This document shows, one piece after another, positions 49,256 through 58,354 of a DNA stretch of 64,000 nt; position 1 is the first letter of the stretch, and each line of letters begins with the position of its first letter. The DNA comes from VAZQ01 sp035293945. Its GTDB lineage: Bacteria > Pseudomonadota > Alphaproteobacteria > Rhizobiales > Xanthobacteraceae. The stretch covers positions 1 through 64,000 of the forward strand of contig DATGLV010000005.1 of the NCBI GenBank assembly GCA_035293945.1. The letters run 5' to 3'. Both the position numbers and the translations under genes were made by a program. The notes beneath the pieces are model-generated. The model was given only the letters and a program-made list of their open reading frames with translations, did no database searches and was not told the DNA's origin.

Positions 49256-51789
49256 GCGGTCTCCTGGTCTGCGTGCGTTGGCCCCGGCGACAGGCGATCA
49301 TGCACGGTCGCGATCAAGCTATCGAGGGCGGCCTGCGATTTGCCGGTACTTGCCTCGACCGGCGACTCTGATTGTTGGGACGCCCCGGCGCCTTGGGCGG
49401 AGAAAATGATCACCGGGATCGGCCGTCCGGAGCTTGTGCGCAGGTCCGGCAGGAGATCGAGGCCCGAAGCTTGGCCGAGCGCGATGTCCAGCACGGCGAG
49501 GTCGATATGGTGGGTGTTGAGCGCGCGCCGCGCTTCGTCGATCGAGTCGACCGAGATGACCTTGGCGGCGCCGTTGAGCGCGCGCGCCACCAGGCCGAGC
49601 ACATTGTGGTCGTCGTCCACATGCAGCACTTGCGGCGGGCCCCGCGTCTGCTCTCCGGCCAGCCGGTCGAGGATCTGTGCGAGCCGGTCGGTGTCGACCG
49701 GCTTCTGCAAACACTCGAGACCCTCTGCGCCGATGGTGGCCAGGGCCTCGTGCTGCCGGTCGGGATCGGCCGACATGCCGATGATCGCGGTCGCGTTGTA
49801 CTGGGCTCGCAGATCGCGGATCAGAGCGATATTGTCGCTGTCCGGGAGCTCGAGGTCGACGACTACGGCCAGATAGCGCGTGGCAGCGGCACGCTGCAGC
49901 GCGTCCGCACGAAAATGGGCGAAATCGGTGGCGAACCCGAACGGCTCGAGCCCCTCGCGAACCGCAATAGCTCCGCTCGGATCATCCGCGCACAGAAGGA
50001 TGCGTGCGGCGCCCGGCTTGCCCGATCGATCGATCTCCCGCTCGCTCACCTGCTCGAGGCCGGCGAGCTCGACGTTGAAGATGGTGCCGCCGCCGGGCGC
50101 ATCCGCGAACCCGATGGTGCCGCCGAGCCGGGCGACGATCTGCCTGGCGATGCTGAGCCCGAGCCCGGTACCGCCCTTGCGGCGCGCATCCGTCGCGTCG
50201 GCCTGCGCGAACTTCTCGAACAGGTGCGGGCGAAAGTCGGCCGGTATGCCAGGGCCGTGGTCGCGCACCGAGATACGTACCATGCCGTTGCGCTTGCCCA
50301 CCGACACCTCCACCTCGCCGTTTGCAGGCGAAAACTTGATGGCGTTGGACAGGAGATTGGTCATTACCTGGGCCAGGCGGTCCGGATCGGCGTGCACTTC
50401 GGCCGCAACCGACGTCGGGTCGAGGCAAACCCGTATTCCATAGCCGTCGGCGAAGCCGCGGTTGGCCTCTATGACCTGCTCGGCCAGCGCGCGCGCCTCC
50501 ACGCGCTTGAAACAGAACGCGAGCCGCCCCGACTCCATCTTCTCGATGTCGAGAATATCGTTGACCAGGCGCACCAGCCGCTGGCTGTTGGTGTGCGCGA
50601 TGGCCAGGAGGCGCGCGGCCCGCTCCGGCAGCGGTCCGGCCGCACCGCCGATAAGCAGGCCCAGCGATCCGGATATCGAGGTGAGCGGCGTGCGCAGCTC
50701 GTGGCTCACGGTCGAGACAAACTCGTCCTTGAGGCGCTCCAAGCGCTTGCGCTCGCTGATATCGACGATCGCTCCAAGCACCAGAATTCCTTCGCCGGTC
50801 TGGATCGGATTGAGCCCGACCTCGATTGGAAACTCGGTTCCATCCCTGCGCAGCCCGAACAGATCGCGCCCGGCGCCCATCCGGCGGGCCTCGGGATGGC
50901 GCGTGAAGCCTTCGCGATGCCGCAGATGTTGGCCGCGCATCCGGACCGGCACCAGGACGTCGACGTTCTGGCCGATCAATTCGTCGCGCCGATAGCCGAA
51001 CAGGCGTTCGACCTCGTTGTTCATCATCACGATCTTCCCGCGATGGTCCACCATGACCATTCCGCTCGGAAAGGATTCGAGCGCCAGGCGAAATTTCTCC
51101 TCGGCGAACCGCTGTGCGGTGATGTCGCGGATGATCTGGGCGAGCTCGACCGTTTCGCCGCTTGCTGACTTTGTTGCGCGCAGGCTCATCGACACTTCGA
51201 TGCGCCGTCCGCTCTTGGAGATGCGGGTGCTCTCGAAGTTCTCGACCGGTTCCCCGCGCAGGGCCTGGGCTACGATCGTGGCGTGCTCATCGCGCAGATC
51301 CGGCGGGACGATAATGTCGATATTGGCGCCGAGCGCCTCTTCGGCCGCGAACTCGAACAGTCGCTCGGCGACGGGATTCCAGCCCGTGATCGTGCCGTCC
51401 AGCGCGACCGTAATGATCGGATGGCGCGCCGATTCGCCCACCGAGAACACGCGATCGCGTTGCACATATTGCTCGATCGCGCGCGCGATTGCCTGCTGCC
51501 TGAGGTCGTCCTCGCCGGGCCCGGTGATCCGCTCGCGCCTGCCCGCGTCGTGGTGCCCGGCGTAAGCCGCGGCGGCGCCTGCGCCCCGATCTATGGCAAC
51601 GGTCCGGGCCAGCACGACGGCGAGCAACAGGATGGCCACGACGACCGCGAGCTCGGCCCACAGCACGGGCGTTCCGCCGTGCGGATAGGACAGCGAAAGC
51701 AGCGCGGTCGCAGTGAGCAGGACCAAGCCGGTCATTGCCGTGATCAAACGAGCCGCCGGCGCCATCGAGTCAAATCCCGCCGATCGCAT
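49252..51789 (-). CDS. Membrane hybrid histidine kinase, PAS-PAS-HisKA-HATPase-REC-REC
   Basis: An 845-residue kinase. Two membrane helices (LITAMTGLVLLTATALLSLS and LAVVVAILLLAVVLARTV) lead to two PAS domains (ITGWNPVAERLFEFAAEEALG; IVMMNNEVERLFGYRRDELIGQ, with NVDVLVPVRMRGQH typical of heme-type PAS in FixL-like kinases). The kinase core has FVSTVSHELRTPLTSISGSLG, NLLSNAIKFSP, DHGPGIP and GTGLGLSIARQIV. Two receivers follow; the first is divergent (LLCADDPSG, VVDLELPD), the second standard (VLHVDDDHNVLGL, AVLDIALGQASG). Signal unknown. ATG 51789. Confidence 0.92.
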   Translation of the reverse strand: MRSAGFDSMAPAARLITAMTGLVLLTATALLSLSYPHGGTPVLWAELAVVVAILLLAVVLARTVAIDRGAGAAAAYAGHHDAGRRERITGPGEDDLRQQAIARAIEQYVQRDRVFSVGESARHPIITVALDGTITGWNPVAERLFEFAAEEALGANIDIIVPPDLRDEHATIVAQALRGEPVENFESTRISKSGRRIEVSMSLRATKSASGETVELAQIIRDITAQRFAEEKFRLALESFPSGMVMVDHRGKIVMMNNEVERLFGYRRDELIGQNVDVLVPVRMRGQHLRHREGFTRHPEARRMGAGRDLFGLRRDGTEFPIEVGLNPIQTGEGILVLGAIVDISERKRLERLKDEFVSTVSHELRTPLTSISGSLGLLIGGAAGPLPERAARLLAIAHTNSQRLVRLVNDILDIEKMESGRLAFCFKRVEARALAEQVIEANRGFADGYGIRVCLDPTSVAAEVHADPDRLAQVMTNLLSNAIKFSPANGEVEVSVGKRNGMVRISVRDHGPGIPADFRPHLFEKFAQADATDARRKGGTGLGLSIARQIVARLGGTIGFADAPGGGTIFNVELAGLEQVSEREIDRSGKPGAARILLCADDPSGAIAVREGLEPFGFATDFAHFRADALQRAAATRYLAVVVDLELPDSDNIALIRDLRAQYNATAIIGMSADPDRQHEALATIGAEGLECLQKPVDTDRLAQILDRLAGEQTRGPPQVLHVDDDHNVLGLVARALNGAAKVISVDSIDEARRALNTHHIDLAVLDIALGQASGLDLLPDLRTSSGRPIPVIIFSAQGAGASQQSESPVEASTGKSQAALDSLIATVHDRLSPGPTHADQETA

Positions 51790-52152
51790 GGGGGCGCAAC
51801 CGATGAGCTTGCATGCCCCGACGATCGCTGTGCAAACGGCCCACGCGCATCGCGCAGGGTGCCCGAGCTCCTACGCGGATGCTTGCGGCCTTAGGTCTAG
51901 CTATGTGTTCCACGCCGATCTGCGCGGAACGACAGATGATCGTGCCAGCCGGGGAGTAATAAACCGTTACTGCCGTATGCTTCCAGGTATAGCGCCCGAA
52001 TATGCAGAAGTTACTACGTATGACTGCTCACCACGGTTTGTATCCGCGACCCGACCCCGCGCTTGCCCCGAGGTCCTGGCTTCATGCAGTTGCTTTTTGC
52101 TTTATGCGGTTGCGTTAGCGGCGGCATCCAGCCACCGCTCCGGGGCGCCAAG
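51790..52152. other. Intergenic region upstream of the PAS kinase
   Basis: No coding sequence is supported in these 363 bp. The middle (about 51890-52030) is relatively AT-rich and contains CTTAGGTCTAGCTATG, AATAAACCGTTACTG and TTACTACGTATGAC, which could be promoter or regulator sites for the leftward kinase operon. Nothing could be assigned to a known motif. Confidence 0.35.
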
Positions 52153-52788
52153 TCATGCGCGGCGTTCTTGCTGCAGCAATACGCGTCGGGCGAGATCAAC
52201 GGAATTCTTGGCGCCGAGCTTGTGCATGATGTGCGCCCGGTGGATTTCGACCGTCCGCTGGCTGATGCCCAGCCGTTGTGCGGTTTCGCGGTTGGTGGCG
52301 CTGGCGGCGATCAGCGCAAGCACCTCGCGTTCGCGATGGGTCAAAAGATTGCTGCCCGGGAAGCTGGGCGACAGGCTTTCGCCCCCTTTATCGCCTCGCC
52401 GCACGTGGGCGCGTGCCCTGATGGCATCGCGCACGCGTGCCACCAACGTCTCGGCATCCAACCGCTTCTCGAGGAAATCGAAAGCACCGCTTTTTACCGC
52501 CTCGACGGCGCTCGGGATGTCGCCGCGCCCCGACGCGATGAAGATCGGGGCCGGATAGTTGGGGGCATCGATATCCTTGAGAATTTCAAGGCCGGAGCGG
52601 CCCGGCATGTAGATGTCGAGAATAACGCAAGCAGGAATTCGCTCGCGCGCTGCCGCCACAAAAGACGGACCGTCGACAAAGCTCACCGCGTTATAACCGG
52701 CTTGAGCGAATAGCGTAGACAGCGCGTCCCGCACCAACGGATCGTCATCGACGATAAATATCTCGCGATTGGGCTGGTCCTCGCTCAT
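52153..52788 (-). CDS. FixJ/LuxR-family response regulator
   Basis: A 211-residue DNA-binding regulator. The receiver has IFIVDDDPLVRDALSTLF, the aspartate in CVILDIYMPGRSGLEIL, and ASGRGDIPSAVEAVKSGAFDFLEK, very like FixJ/TtrR receivers. The C-terminal LuxR-type HTH is LTHREREVLALIAASATNRETAQRLGISQRTVEIHRAHIMHKL. The residue after the conserved lysine is R-L where FixJ has P-F. ATG 52788 is chosen. The nearby PAS kinase is a candidate partner; targets unknown. Confidence 0.92.
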   Translation of the reverse strand: MSEDQPNREIFIVDDDPLVRDALSTLFAQAGYNAVSFVDGPSFVAAARERIPACVILDIYMPGRSGLEILKDIDAPNYPAPIFIASGRGDIPSAVEAVKSGAFDFLEKRLDAETLVARVRDAIRARAHVRRGDKGGESLSPSFPGSNLLTHREREVLALIAASATNRETAQRLGISQRTVEIHRAHIMHKLGAKNSVDLARRVLLQQERRA

Positions 52789-53229
52789 CTCCACATTCCC
52801 TCTTCTGTCCATCTGCAGGACAATTCTGCGATTTGAGACGAATCTAGCTTGGATCACCTTTGCTAGAACCACCCGTTCCGGGAGGTTGCGCCGTCCAGAA
52901 ATTGAGCCGCAAACATTAATGCTGTCTCAAATCCGACCATCGAGGCAGCGGCGGGTCTTCCCGAAAGCTTACGCGCTGCTCGTTAGAATGAAGCGAGCGG
53001 TATTCCGGGCCGGTGCCGATATCCCTCTCAGATTGCGTAGCTTTCCTCCTGCGGTCGCTTCGCTCGGCGTTCCACGGCACAGCCGTGCGCGCCAATTACT
53101 TCATGAACAGGTTTCGTCAACTTGTCTAAATCGAGTACAAGGGCGACGCGAGGGTCAGTTGATCCCCATGGGATTTCTGGTCGATTTCGCCGGACTTGCT
53201 CGCGCGGGCGATGGACTAAGAGAGGTTGC
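52789..53229. promoter_or_regulatory. Divergent region between FixJ-like regulator and isochorismatase gene
   Basis: 441 bp without a supported gene. GATTTGAGAC (52830-52839) and GTCTCAAATC (52924-52933) are perfect inverted copies 84 bp apart, close to the regulator start, and could be a pair of operator half-sites. CACGGCACAGCCGTG (53073-53087) is a small hairpin. AGAGG precedes the rightward start at 53230. Confidence 0.45.
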
Positions 53230-53979
53230 ATGTCGGAGCCGATTTGGAACGCCTTCCTGACCGAGCGGGACCGGGCCGTGTTCGCGGCCTCGGGCTACGG
53301 TGCGCGCGGCGGGTTCGGCAAGCGTCCTGCGCTTCTGGTCATCGACGTCAACTGGGCATTCTGCGGCGACAAGCCGGAGCCGATCCTGCAGTCGATCAAG
53401 CGCTGGCGCAATTCCTGCGGCGAAGATGCCTGGACGGCGCTGCCCTACATCAAGTCGCTGATCGAGAAGTGCCGGCACAAGGGCATTCCGGTGATCTACA
53501 CGACCGGTGTGCGGCGCGCGGACAATTGGGATGCCGGCTCGTGGCGCTGGAAGAACGCACGCAGCAGCGAGGACCCGCAGGTGGCCTCCCGCAATATCGA
53601 CGGCAACGAGATCGTCACGCCGATCGCGCCCGGTCCGCGCGACATCGTCGTCTACAAGCAGAAACCGTCCGGCTTTTTCGGCAGCAACCTTGCGAGCTAT
53701 CTGACATTGCTCGGTTGCGACAGTGTCATCGTCACCGGCACCACGACCTCGGGCTGCGTGCGCGCGACCGTGCTCGACGCCTTCAGCCTCAATTATCGGG
53801 TCGCGCTCGCCGAGGAGGGCTGCTTCGACCGGTCGCAATCGAGCCATGCGATCAACCTTTGCGACATGAACGCCAAATATGCCGACGTGGTGAAGACCGC
53901 GGAGGTGCTCACCTTCCTCGACAGCCTGTCCGATGGCCTGTTCGATCTGCCGCCCGGCGTTCCGCGAGAGTCCCGATAA
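53230..53979 (+). CDS. Isochorismatase-family cysteine hydrolase
   Basis: A 249-residue isochorismatase-like hydrolase. The cysteine-hydrolase triad is visible: D39 in LLVIDVNWAFCG, a lysine in VVYKQKPSGFFGS (K143 or K145) and C176 in VTGTTTSGCVRATVLDA with the preceding cis-peptide. The size and GFFGSNLASYL segment resemble N-carbamoylsarcosine amidase and maleamate amidohydrolase rather than true isochorismatase. The likely reaction is hydrolysis of an amide or carbamoyl group. ATG 53230 with AGAGG upstream. No pathway genes surround it. Confidence 0.87.
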   Translation: MSEPIWNAFLTERDRAVFAASGYGARGGFGKRPALLVIDVNWAFCGDKPEPILQSIKRWRNSCGEDAWTALPYIKSLIEKCRHKGIPVIYTTGVRRADNWDAGSWRWKNARSSEDPQVASRNIDGNEIVTPIAPGPRDIVVYKQKPSGFFGSNLASYLTLLGCDSVIVTGTTTSGCVRATVLDAFSLNYRVALAEEGCFDRSQSSHAINLCDMNAKYADVVKTAEVLTFLDSLSDGLFDLPPGVPRESR

Positions 53980-54032
53980 GCGGTCGAATCTGCGCCTAAA
54001 GCGCAGCCCGCTCGAATTGACTCGGTCCTTGG

Positions 54033-54092
54033 CGTCATTGCCGGACTCGACCAGGCTTGACCCGGCAATCCATCATCTTACAAAAAAGATGG
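54033..54092. repeat. Dispersed palindromic repeat (CGTCATTGCCGG type)
   Basis: CGTCATTGCCGGACTCGACC and TTGACCCGGCAATCCATC are related inverted arms, followed by a small hairpin CATCTT...AAGATG. Elements of this form are widespread in Bradyrhizobium-like genomes. It lies between the isochorismatase-family gene and DUF3297. Confidence 0.65.
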
Positions 54093-54199
54093 ACCCGCAG
54101 GTCATAAGCGCGTTTGCGCCCGTCTTCGGCGGGCTATGCCCGCGGCGTTCCGCAGCCGCTATCTATTCGCTCGATCGAGTTGCACCACGGAAATCCGCC

Positions 54200-54442
54200 A
54201 TGGACGACACGCTCCCGGATCGACTTTCCAACGATCCCAGCAGCCCCTATTACAATGCCGAATTGCTCGAACGCGGCGTCGGCATTCGCTTCAAGGGCGT
54301 CGAGAAGCATAATGTCGAGGAGTACTGCGTCAGCGAAGGATGGGTGCGCGTCGCCCACGCGACCGCAAAGGACCGCTACGGCAATCCGATGACCATCAAG
54401 CTCTCCGGCACGGTCGAGCCCTACTTACGCACCAACAAATAG
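54200..54442 (+). CDS. DUF3297 family protein
   Basis: An 80-residue protein of the DUF3297 family, recognised by DRLSNDPSSPYYNAELLERGVGIRFKGVEK, EYCVSEGWVRVAHATAKDRYGNPMTIKLSGTVEPYL. The family is found in proteobacteria with no known function. ATG 54200 matches the family start. It stands alone between a repeat and a gene-poor gap. Confidence 0.85.
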   Translation: MDDTLPDRLSNDPSSPYYNAELLERGVGIRFKGVEKHNVEEYCVSEGWVRVAHATAKDRYGNPMTIKLSGTVEPYLRTNK

Positions 54443-54760
54443 TCCTTCTGCATCATAAGCGCCGGTATGGGTGTGTTGCAGCCGCGCGCTGCTCGCGCAA
54501 AATCGCGCGCTGCCGATGCGCAGGCTGCGGACCTCATACCCCGATTTGCACAGCGCACGAATTCGTGACGCGAGGATGCGATCCATTGACCCGAAGCGCA
54601 CGCGGGAATTACGGAGAGCCTCTGCGCGGCTCGGTCGCGCAATTGATGGAGCGAAGGGCCCGCATCTAGGACGGGCGCGGGCCGCGCATTTGCGCCTGAC
54701 ATCGGGGTGGTGTAGGGCGACATGCGGGGGGATTAAGACGCGCCGGGGGGTTGATCAGTG
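54443..54760. other. Gap upstream of the glycosyltransferase fusion
   Basis: 318 bp with no supported gene. GCCGCGCGCTGC and TCGCGCGCTGC near 54482-54514 are short direct repeats. GGCTCGGTCGCGCAATTGATGGAGC around 54629 resembles a tRNA D-arm, but no matching anticodon or T arm follows. A promoter for the glycosyltransferase gene probably lies here but was not recognised. Confidence 0.35.
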
Positions 54761-56551
54761 ATGGCGTCGAACCTCGTTGCCGTGACGCTCTCCGGCGGTC
54801 TCGGCAATCAGCTGTTCCAATATGCGGCTGCATTGGCGCTGGCGCGCCGTCACGGCGTGCGACTTTTTCTGGACACTTCGCTGTTCCGGCGTTGGAGCGA
54901 GCCGCGGGCCTTCGCGTTGCAGCCATTGACTCGCGCGGTGCCGCAGCTTGCGCGCGTGCGCCTCGGTCGTGACGGCGCGACCGCAGCAGTCATCGGCGGT
55001 GCGCGGCAGCAACTGACGGTCTTCCGGGAACAGGGCTTTGACTACGATCCTCGGTTCGAGCAAATCGGGCCGGGCGTGCTGCTTCAAGGCTATTGGCAAA
55101 GCTACCGCTATTTCGACAGCATCTCCGCCGAACTGGGGCATGCCCTAAAGGGCGTTGCCGCCGGCCTGGACGCGCGGAACAAGGACCTGCTCGCCGAAAT
55201 CAGCGCAAAGCCGTCCATCGGCGTCCATGTTCGCCGCGGCGACTACCTGGTCGAGCCGTACAAGACCCCGCACGGTGTCTGCAGCCTCGATTACTATCGC
55301 GGCAACGTCGAGCGGCTTTTGGGCGAGCACCCCGGCTGTGCGGCCTATGTGTTCTCCGATGATCCCGCCTGGTGTCGCGCGGCCCTGGGCGATCTCGGCG
55401 TAAGGGTGGTCGACCACAACGGCCCGCGACAGGCCCATATCGATCTTCTGCTCTTATCGGCATGCCAGGCTCACGTCCTCTCCAATTCCTCGTTCAGCTG
55501 GTGGGGTGCCTATCTGGCCGAGAAACGGCTGCGGCCGCCGGTGGTCCCGATCCCCTGGTTTCGGACCAGATCCGCCACCCCGGACCTGTTCCCGCCGCAG
55601 TGGGAGCAGAGAAGCCGGACCACGAACGAGCCGCTCGAGGTGGTCAAGGAGCGCGTGAAGAGCGCTCGGGTGTCGGTGGTGATTCCGGCGCACGGCCGTC
55701 CGGCGATGCTGAAAGAGGCGGTTGCGAGCGTCTTGCAGCAGACCAAGCCGGCGAGCGAGATCATCATTGTGTTGACGGAGGCAACCCCGGAATGCGCCGC
55801 TGCGGCCCACGATCTTGCCAGCAATGGAATCGTGCGGGTTGTCTCCACATCCGAGCCTTTCCTTTCAAAGGTGAGAAACGAAGGTGTTCACGCGGCCACA
55901 GGTGAATGGATCGCGTTCCTTGACGATGACGATGTGTGGCGGCCGCAAAAGCTGGAGCTGCAGCTGGCGGCCGCACTCTTGCTCGGGGTCGGCGTGGTCA
56001 GCTGCGACTTTACCTCGTTCAACACGAGCGGCGATATCTCCGGCCCCGGCTTGGCGAAAGCGCCGGCCGGGCTGTCCCTGGGGCAAGCATTGGTGCTCGG
56101 CAATTTCGTCTCCGGCGGATCGGCGGCAATCGTGCGCGCGAATCTCTTTCGGCAAGTTGGCGGTTTTGATGAAAGCCTCCGCGCTTCCGAAGACGTCGAC
56201 TTATGGCGGCGGCTCAGTTGGCACACCGAGATCGTGCTGCTTTCCGACAAGCTGGTGCGCATCCGGCGGCACGAAGGCCAGATGACCCGCAACCCGAGCC
56301 TGGTCCGGCTCGGTCATCGAACGCTGTTCGCCAAGATGTGCGCCGACACCCCGAAGGAATTGCGCTCGATGCTTTTTCCGACCGGGCTCTTCTTTTGGTA
56401 TGTGGGCAGTCGCACAAGGCTCTCTGACCTCATCAAGACGCTGCCGGATTTCCTTGCCGACCCGGTCTTGGTCCGCAAGCTCGTGGGCACTGTTATGTGG
56501 CGGGCCGCGACGGCTCCTTTTCGGCGACTGCGGAAACGTCGCCCGGACTGA
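54761..56551 (+). CDS. Bifunctional glycosyltransferase: GT11 fucosyltransferase-like fused to GT2
   Basis: A 596-residue fusion of two complete transferase domains. Residues 1-285 are a GT11 alpha-1,2-fucosyltransferase-like domain: LSGGLGNQLFQYAAALALA near the start, the GDP-fucose signature HVRRGDYL (156-163) and SNSSFSWWGAYLAE (241-254). Residues 303-560 are a GT2 GT-A domain: VSVVIPAHGRPAMLKEAVASVLQQT, RNEGVHAATGEWIAFLDDDDVW (metal site at 388-391) and GGFDESLRASEDVDLWRRL. Together they could add two sugars in succession to a surface glycan. ATG 54761 is preferred over an overlapping GTG. Confidence 0.88.
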   Translation: MASNLVAVTLSGGLGNQLFQYAAALALARRHGVRLFLDTSLFRRWSEPRAFALQPLTRAVPQLARVRLGRDGATAAVIGGARQQLTVFREQGFDYDPRFEQIGPGVLLQGYWQSYRYFDSISAELGHALKGVAAGLDARNKDLLAEISAKPSIGVHVRRGDYLVEPYKTPHGVCSLDYYRGNVERLLGEHPGCAAYVFSDDPAWCRAALGDLGVRVVDHNGPRQAHIDLLLLSACQAHVLSNSSFSWWGAYLAEKRLRPPVVPIPWFRTRSATPDLFPPQWEQRSRTTNEPLEVVKERVKSARVSVVIPAHGRPAMLKEAVASVLQQTKPASEIIIVLTEATPECAAAAHDLASNGIVRVVSTSEPFLSKVRNEGVHAATGEWIAFLDDDDVWRPQKLELQLAAALLLGVGVVSCDFTSFNTSGDISGPGLAKAPAGLSLGQALVLGNFVSGGSAAIVRANLFRQVGGFDESLRASEDVDLWRRLSWHTEIVLLSDKLVRIRRHEGQMTRNPSLVRLGHRTLFAKMCADTPKELRSMLFPTGLFFWYVGSRTRLSDLIKTLPDFLADPVLVRKLVGTVMWRAATAPFRRLRKRRPD

Positions 56552-56679
56552 TCGGCTCAAAATCAACAAAATAAGTGAAGTTGGCTTGCGTGGCCCGCGG
56601 CTTCGGAATCTTCGGCGTGAGCAAGTTTCAGAGTTTCAGCGCGGGAGGCCGAGTAACAGCGGCGCGTCGAAACGTAGTC

Positions 56680-57798
56680 TCAGGAGTCAACGACGGCGTC
56701 TTCGATGGGACGAGCACGGGTCTCGCTGCCTGATTCCGCAGCCCGTCGCGCAAGATGCCTCCCAGCGCGCACAGATGGCTGCTCAAACAGAGCGTATGTG
56801 AGCTTGGCAAGCGACAAGGTTGCCGTCAGAACCACGGCCAAAGCCAAAACTGTCGCCGCTAGTCCAGGATCGATGATGTGGCGGATCAGCAGCCCGGTCG
56901 CATAGATCACGGGAAGCTGGAACAAGTAGATGCTGTATGAGCAACGTCCGACGGACCGAACAAATCCATGTAGGAGACTGCGCTCGGCAAAGCCTCGCTT
57001 GATTGCCATTAGAATAAGCGCTGCGCCGACGGTGTTCGCGATGATCGACCAAGGTCCGTGTAGCGCCAGGCGGTCGAGGAAGAAAATCAAAAATCCGCTC
57101 GCTGCCAGCACGGCAGGCGACACAGCAGTCGAGGGAGGAAATTTCGCAAGCGTCACGCCAAGTTGAAAACACAACAGGTATATGAAGGTCTGCCTCGGAA
57201 AAGCCAGGACAGTGAGACCGCAAAGCGCGGCGAGAAGGACATAGCTGCCAGTGCGGCCGTGTCGCCCCGACAGCCACAGCGATGCGGGCACCAATGCCGA
57301 GCCGATCGCTTCCACGTACATTGTCCAGGTAACCGGGTTGGCCTTGGACGACAACACGACGGCGTTCTCAAGGACGTCCGCCGGTCCGAAAGGTTGGAAG
57401 GTCCCGAGGAACCATTCCGAGTAGGGCGCCGCGTTGAAGAGAGGAAAGGTGCTGGATATCACCGCCATAACGGCAATTGAGGCCCACATCGGCGGCAGCA
57501 ATCGGAAAGCCCGTTTGATGCCGTAGCCGGCCAGGCTCGCACCGCTTTGATCAAGCGAAATGGAGAGGACGTAACCGCTGAGCACGAAGAACAGAATTAC
57601 CGCGCTTCCCGGGTTGAGGACTGCGGTGAGCAACTCGAGTGGCCAAGTGTGGATCGTTTGCTGTGAGAGAGGCAACGTCCAAAATGCCGACGATCCGTCG
57701 ACGCGGAAAATCGCCGTCGTGTGAGTGACTACGACGGCGACGGCCGCTAAGCCGCGCAGACTCTCAAGTCTCGCATCGAAGCGATCGGCGCTGGACAA
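56680..57798 (-). CDS. Acyltransferase 3 family membrane protein
   Basis: A 372-residue acyltransferase 3 (OafA/NodX-like) with about ten membrane helices, which acetylates or otherwise acylates surface sugars. The N-terminal ARLESLRGLAAVAVVVTHTTAIF carries the R and H of the family motif; FFVLSGYVLSI, YGIKRAFRLLPPMW and the C-terminal GRCSYSIYLFQLPVIY are standard. The start is TTG at 57798 because GAGGGGGG lies eight bases upstream; TTG 57834 is an alternative and no ATG is available. GC content and codon use look lower than in core genes of the window, fitting a mobile polysaccharide locus. Confidence 0.87.
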   Translation of the reverse strand: MSSADRFDARLESLRGLAAVAVVVTHTTAIFRVDGSSAFWTLPLSQQTIHTWPLELLTAVLNPGSAVILFFVLSGYVLSISLDQSGASLAGYGIKRAFRLLPPMWASIAVMAVISSTFPLFNAAPYSEWFLGTFQPFGPADVLENAVVLSSKANPVTWTMYVEAIGSALVPASLWLSGRHGRTGSYVLLAALCGLTVLAFPRQTFIYLLCFQLGVTLAKFPPSTAVSPAVLAASGFLIFFLDRLALHGPWSIIANTVGAALILMAIKRGFAERSLLHGFVRSVGRCSYSIYLFQLPVIYATGLLIRHIIDPGLAATVLALAVVLTATLSLAKLTYALFEQPSVRAGRHLARRAAESGSETRARPIEDAVVDS

Positions 57799-57860
57799 TT
57801 TGAGGCCCCCCTCAGCTTTTACTCTAGCGGGCAACTTGGAACAAAAGCAATGTTTCCCCT

Positions 57861-58328
57861 CCGCCTCCCCTTCGATATGGCTGCAATATATACATCCTAG
57901 AACCGCTCGCAGAGTTCGCCGATTTCATCGCGATGCGATTCGCAAAGAATCCGAAAATTCAATTGCATCGAGTGGCGCTTTCTTCAACGGACGGCCGTGC
58001 GGCTATGGCATCCAACGGCGTTTCGTCCTCCTTTTCGTCCGAAGGATCGATCCTCGTCCCGACCATCAGCTTTGGGACATTCACTGAGCGTATCGCTCAA
58101 CACAAGATCGACCTGCTCAAGCTTAATGTGGAAGGAGCGGAATACGACATCCTTAATGATATGATTGACACGCGGCAAATTGAGCGTGTCACGGACATTC
58201 AAGTACAATTCCATGATTTCGTCCCGGACGCCGAGACCAAACTCGAGCGCATTCGGCAAAGGCTCAGCGCTACGCATCGCCCAACGTACCAGTATACGTT
58301 TGTTTGGGAAAACTGGCATCTGCGCTGA
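57861..58328 (+). pseudogene. Truncated FkbM-family methyltransferase remnant
   Basis: An open frame encoding the C-terminal half of an FkbM methyltransferase: LRYGCNIYILEPLAEFADFIAMRF, QLHRVALSSTDG, and LLKLNVEGAEYDILNDMI (the conserved D/N-x-E-G-x-E motif), then IQVQFHDF. The SAM-binding motif I that should precede it is absent, and upstream the frame runs into the start of the divergent acyltransferase without any start codon. The first internal ATG is at 57933. I read it as a 5'-deleted gene; a short translated product cannot be excluded. It lies between other glycan genes. Confidence 0.7.
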
Positions 58329-58354
58329 GCGCGCTTTGACAACGGAGGCTCTCG

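Noticed and set aside
49372..51168. 598-codon open frame antisense to the PAS kinase
   Set aside because: The kinase on the minus strand has every expected motif; the antisense product has none.
54629..54680. tRNA-like D-arm (GGCTCGGTCGCGCAATTGATGGAGC)
   Set aside because: No anticodon stem-loop, T arm or acceptor stem could be matched; at best a decayed fragment, more likely chance.
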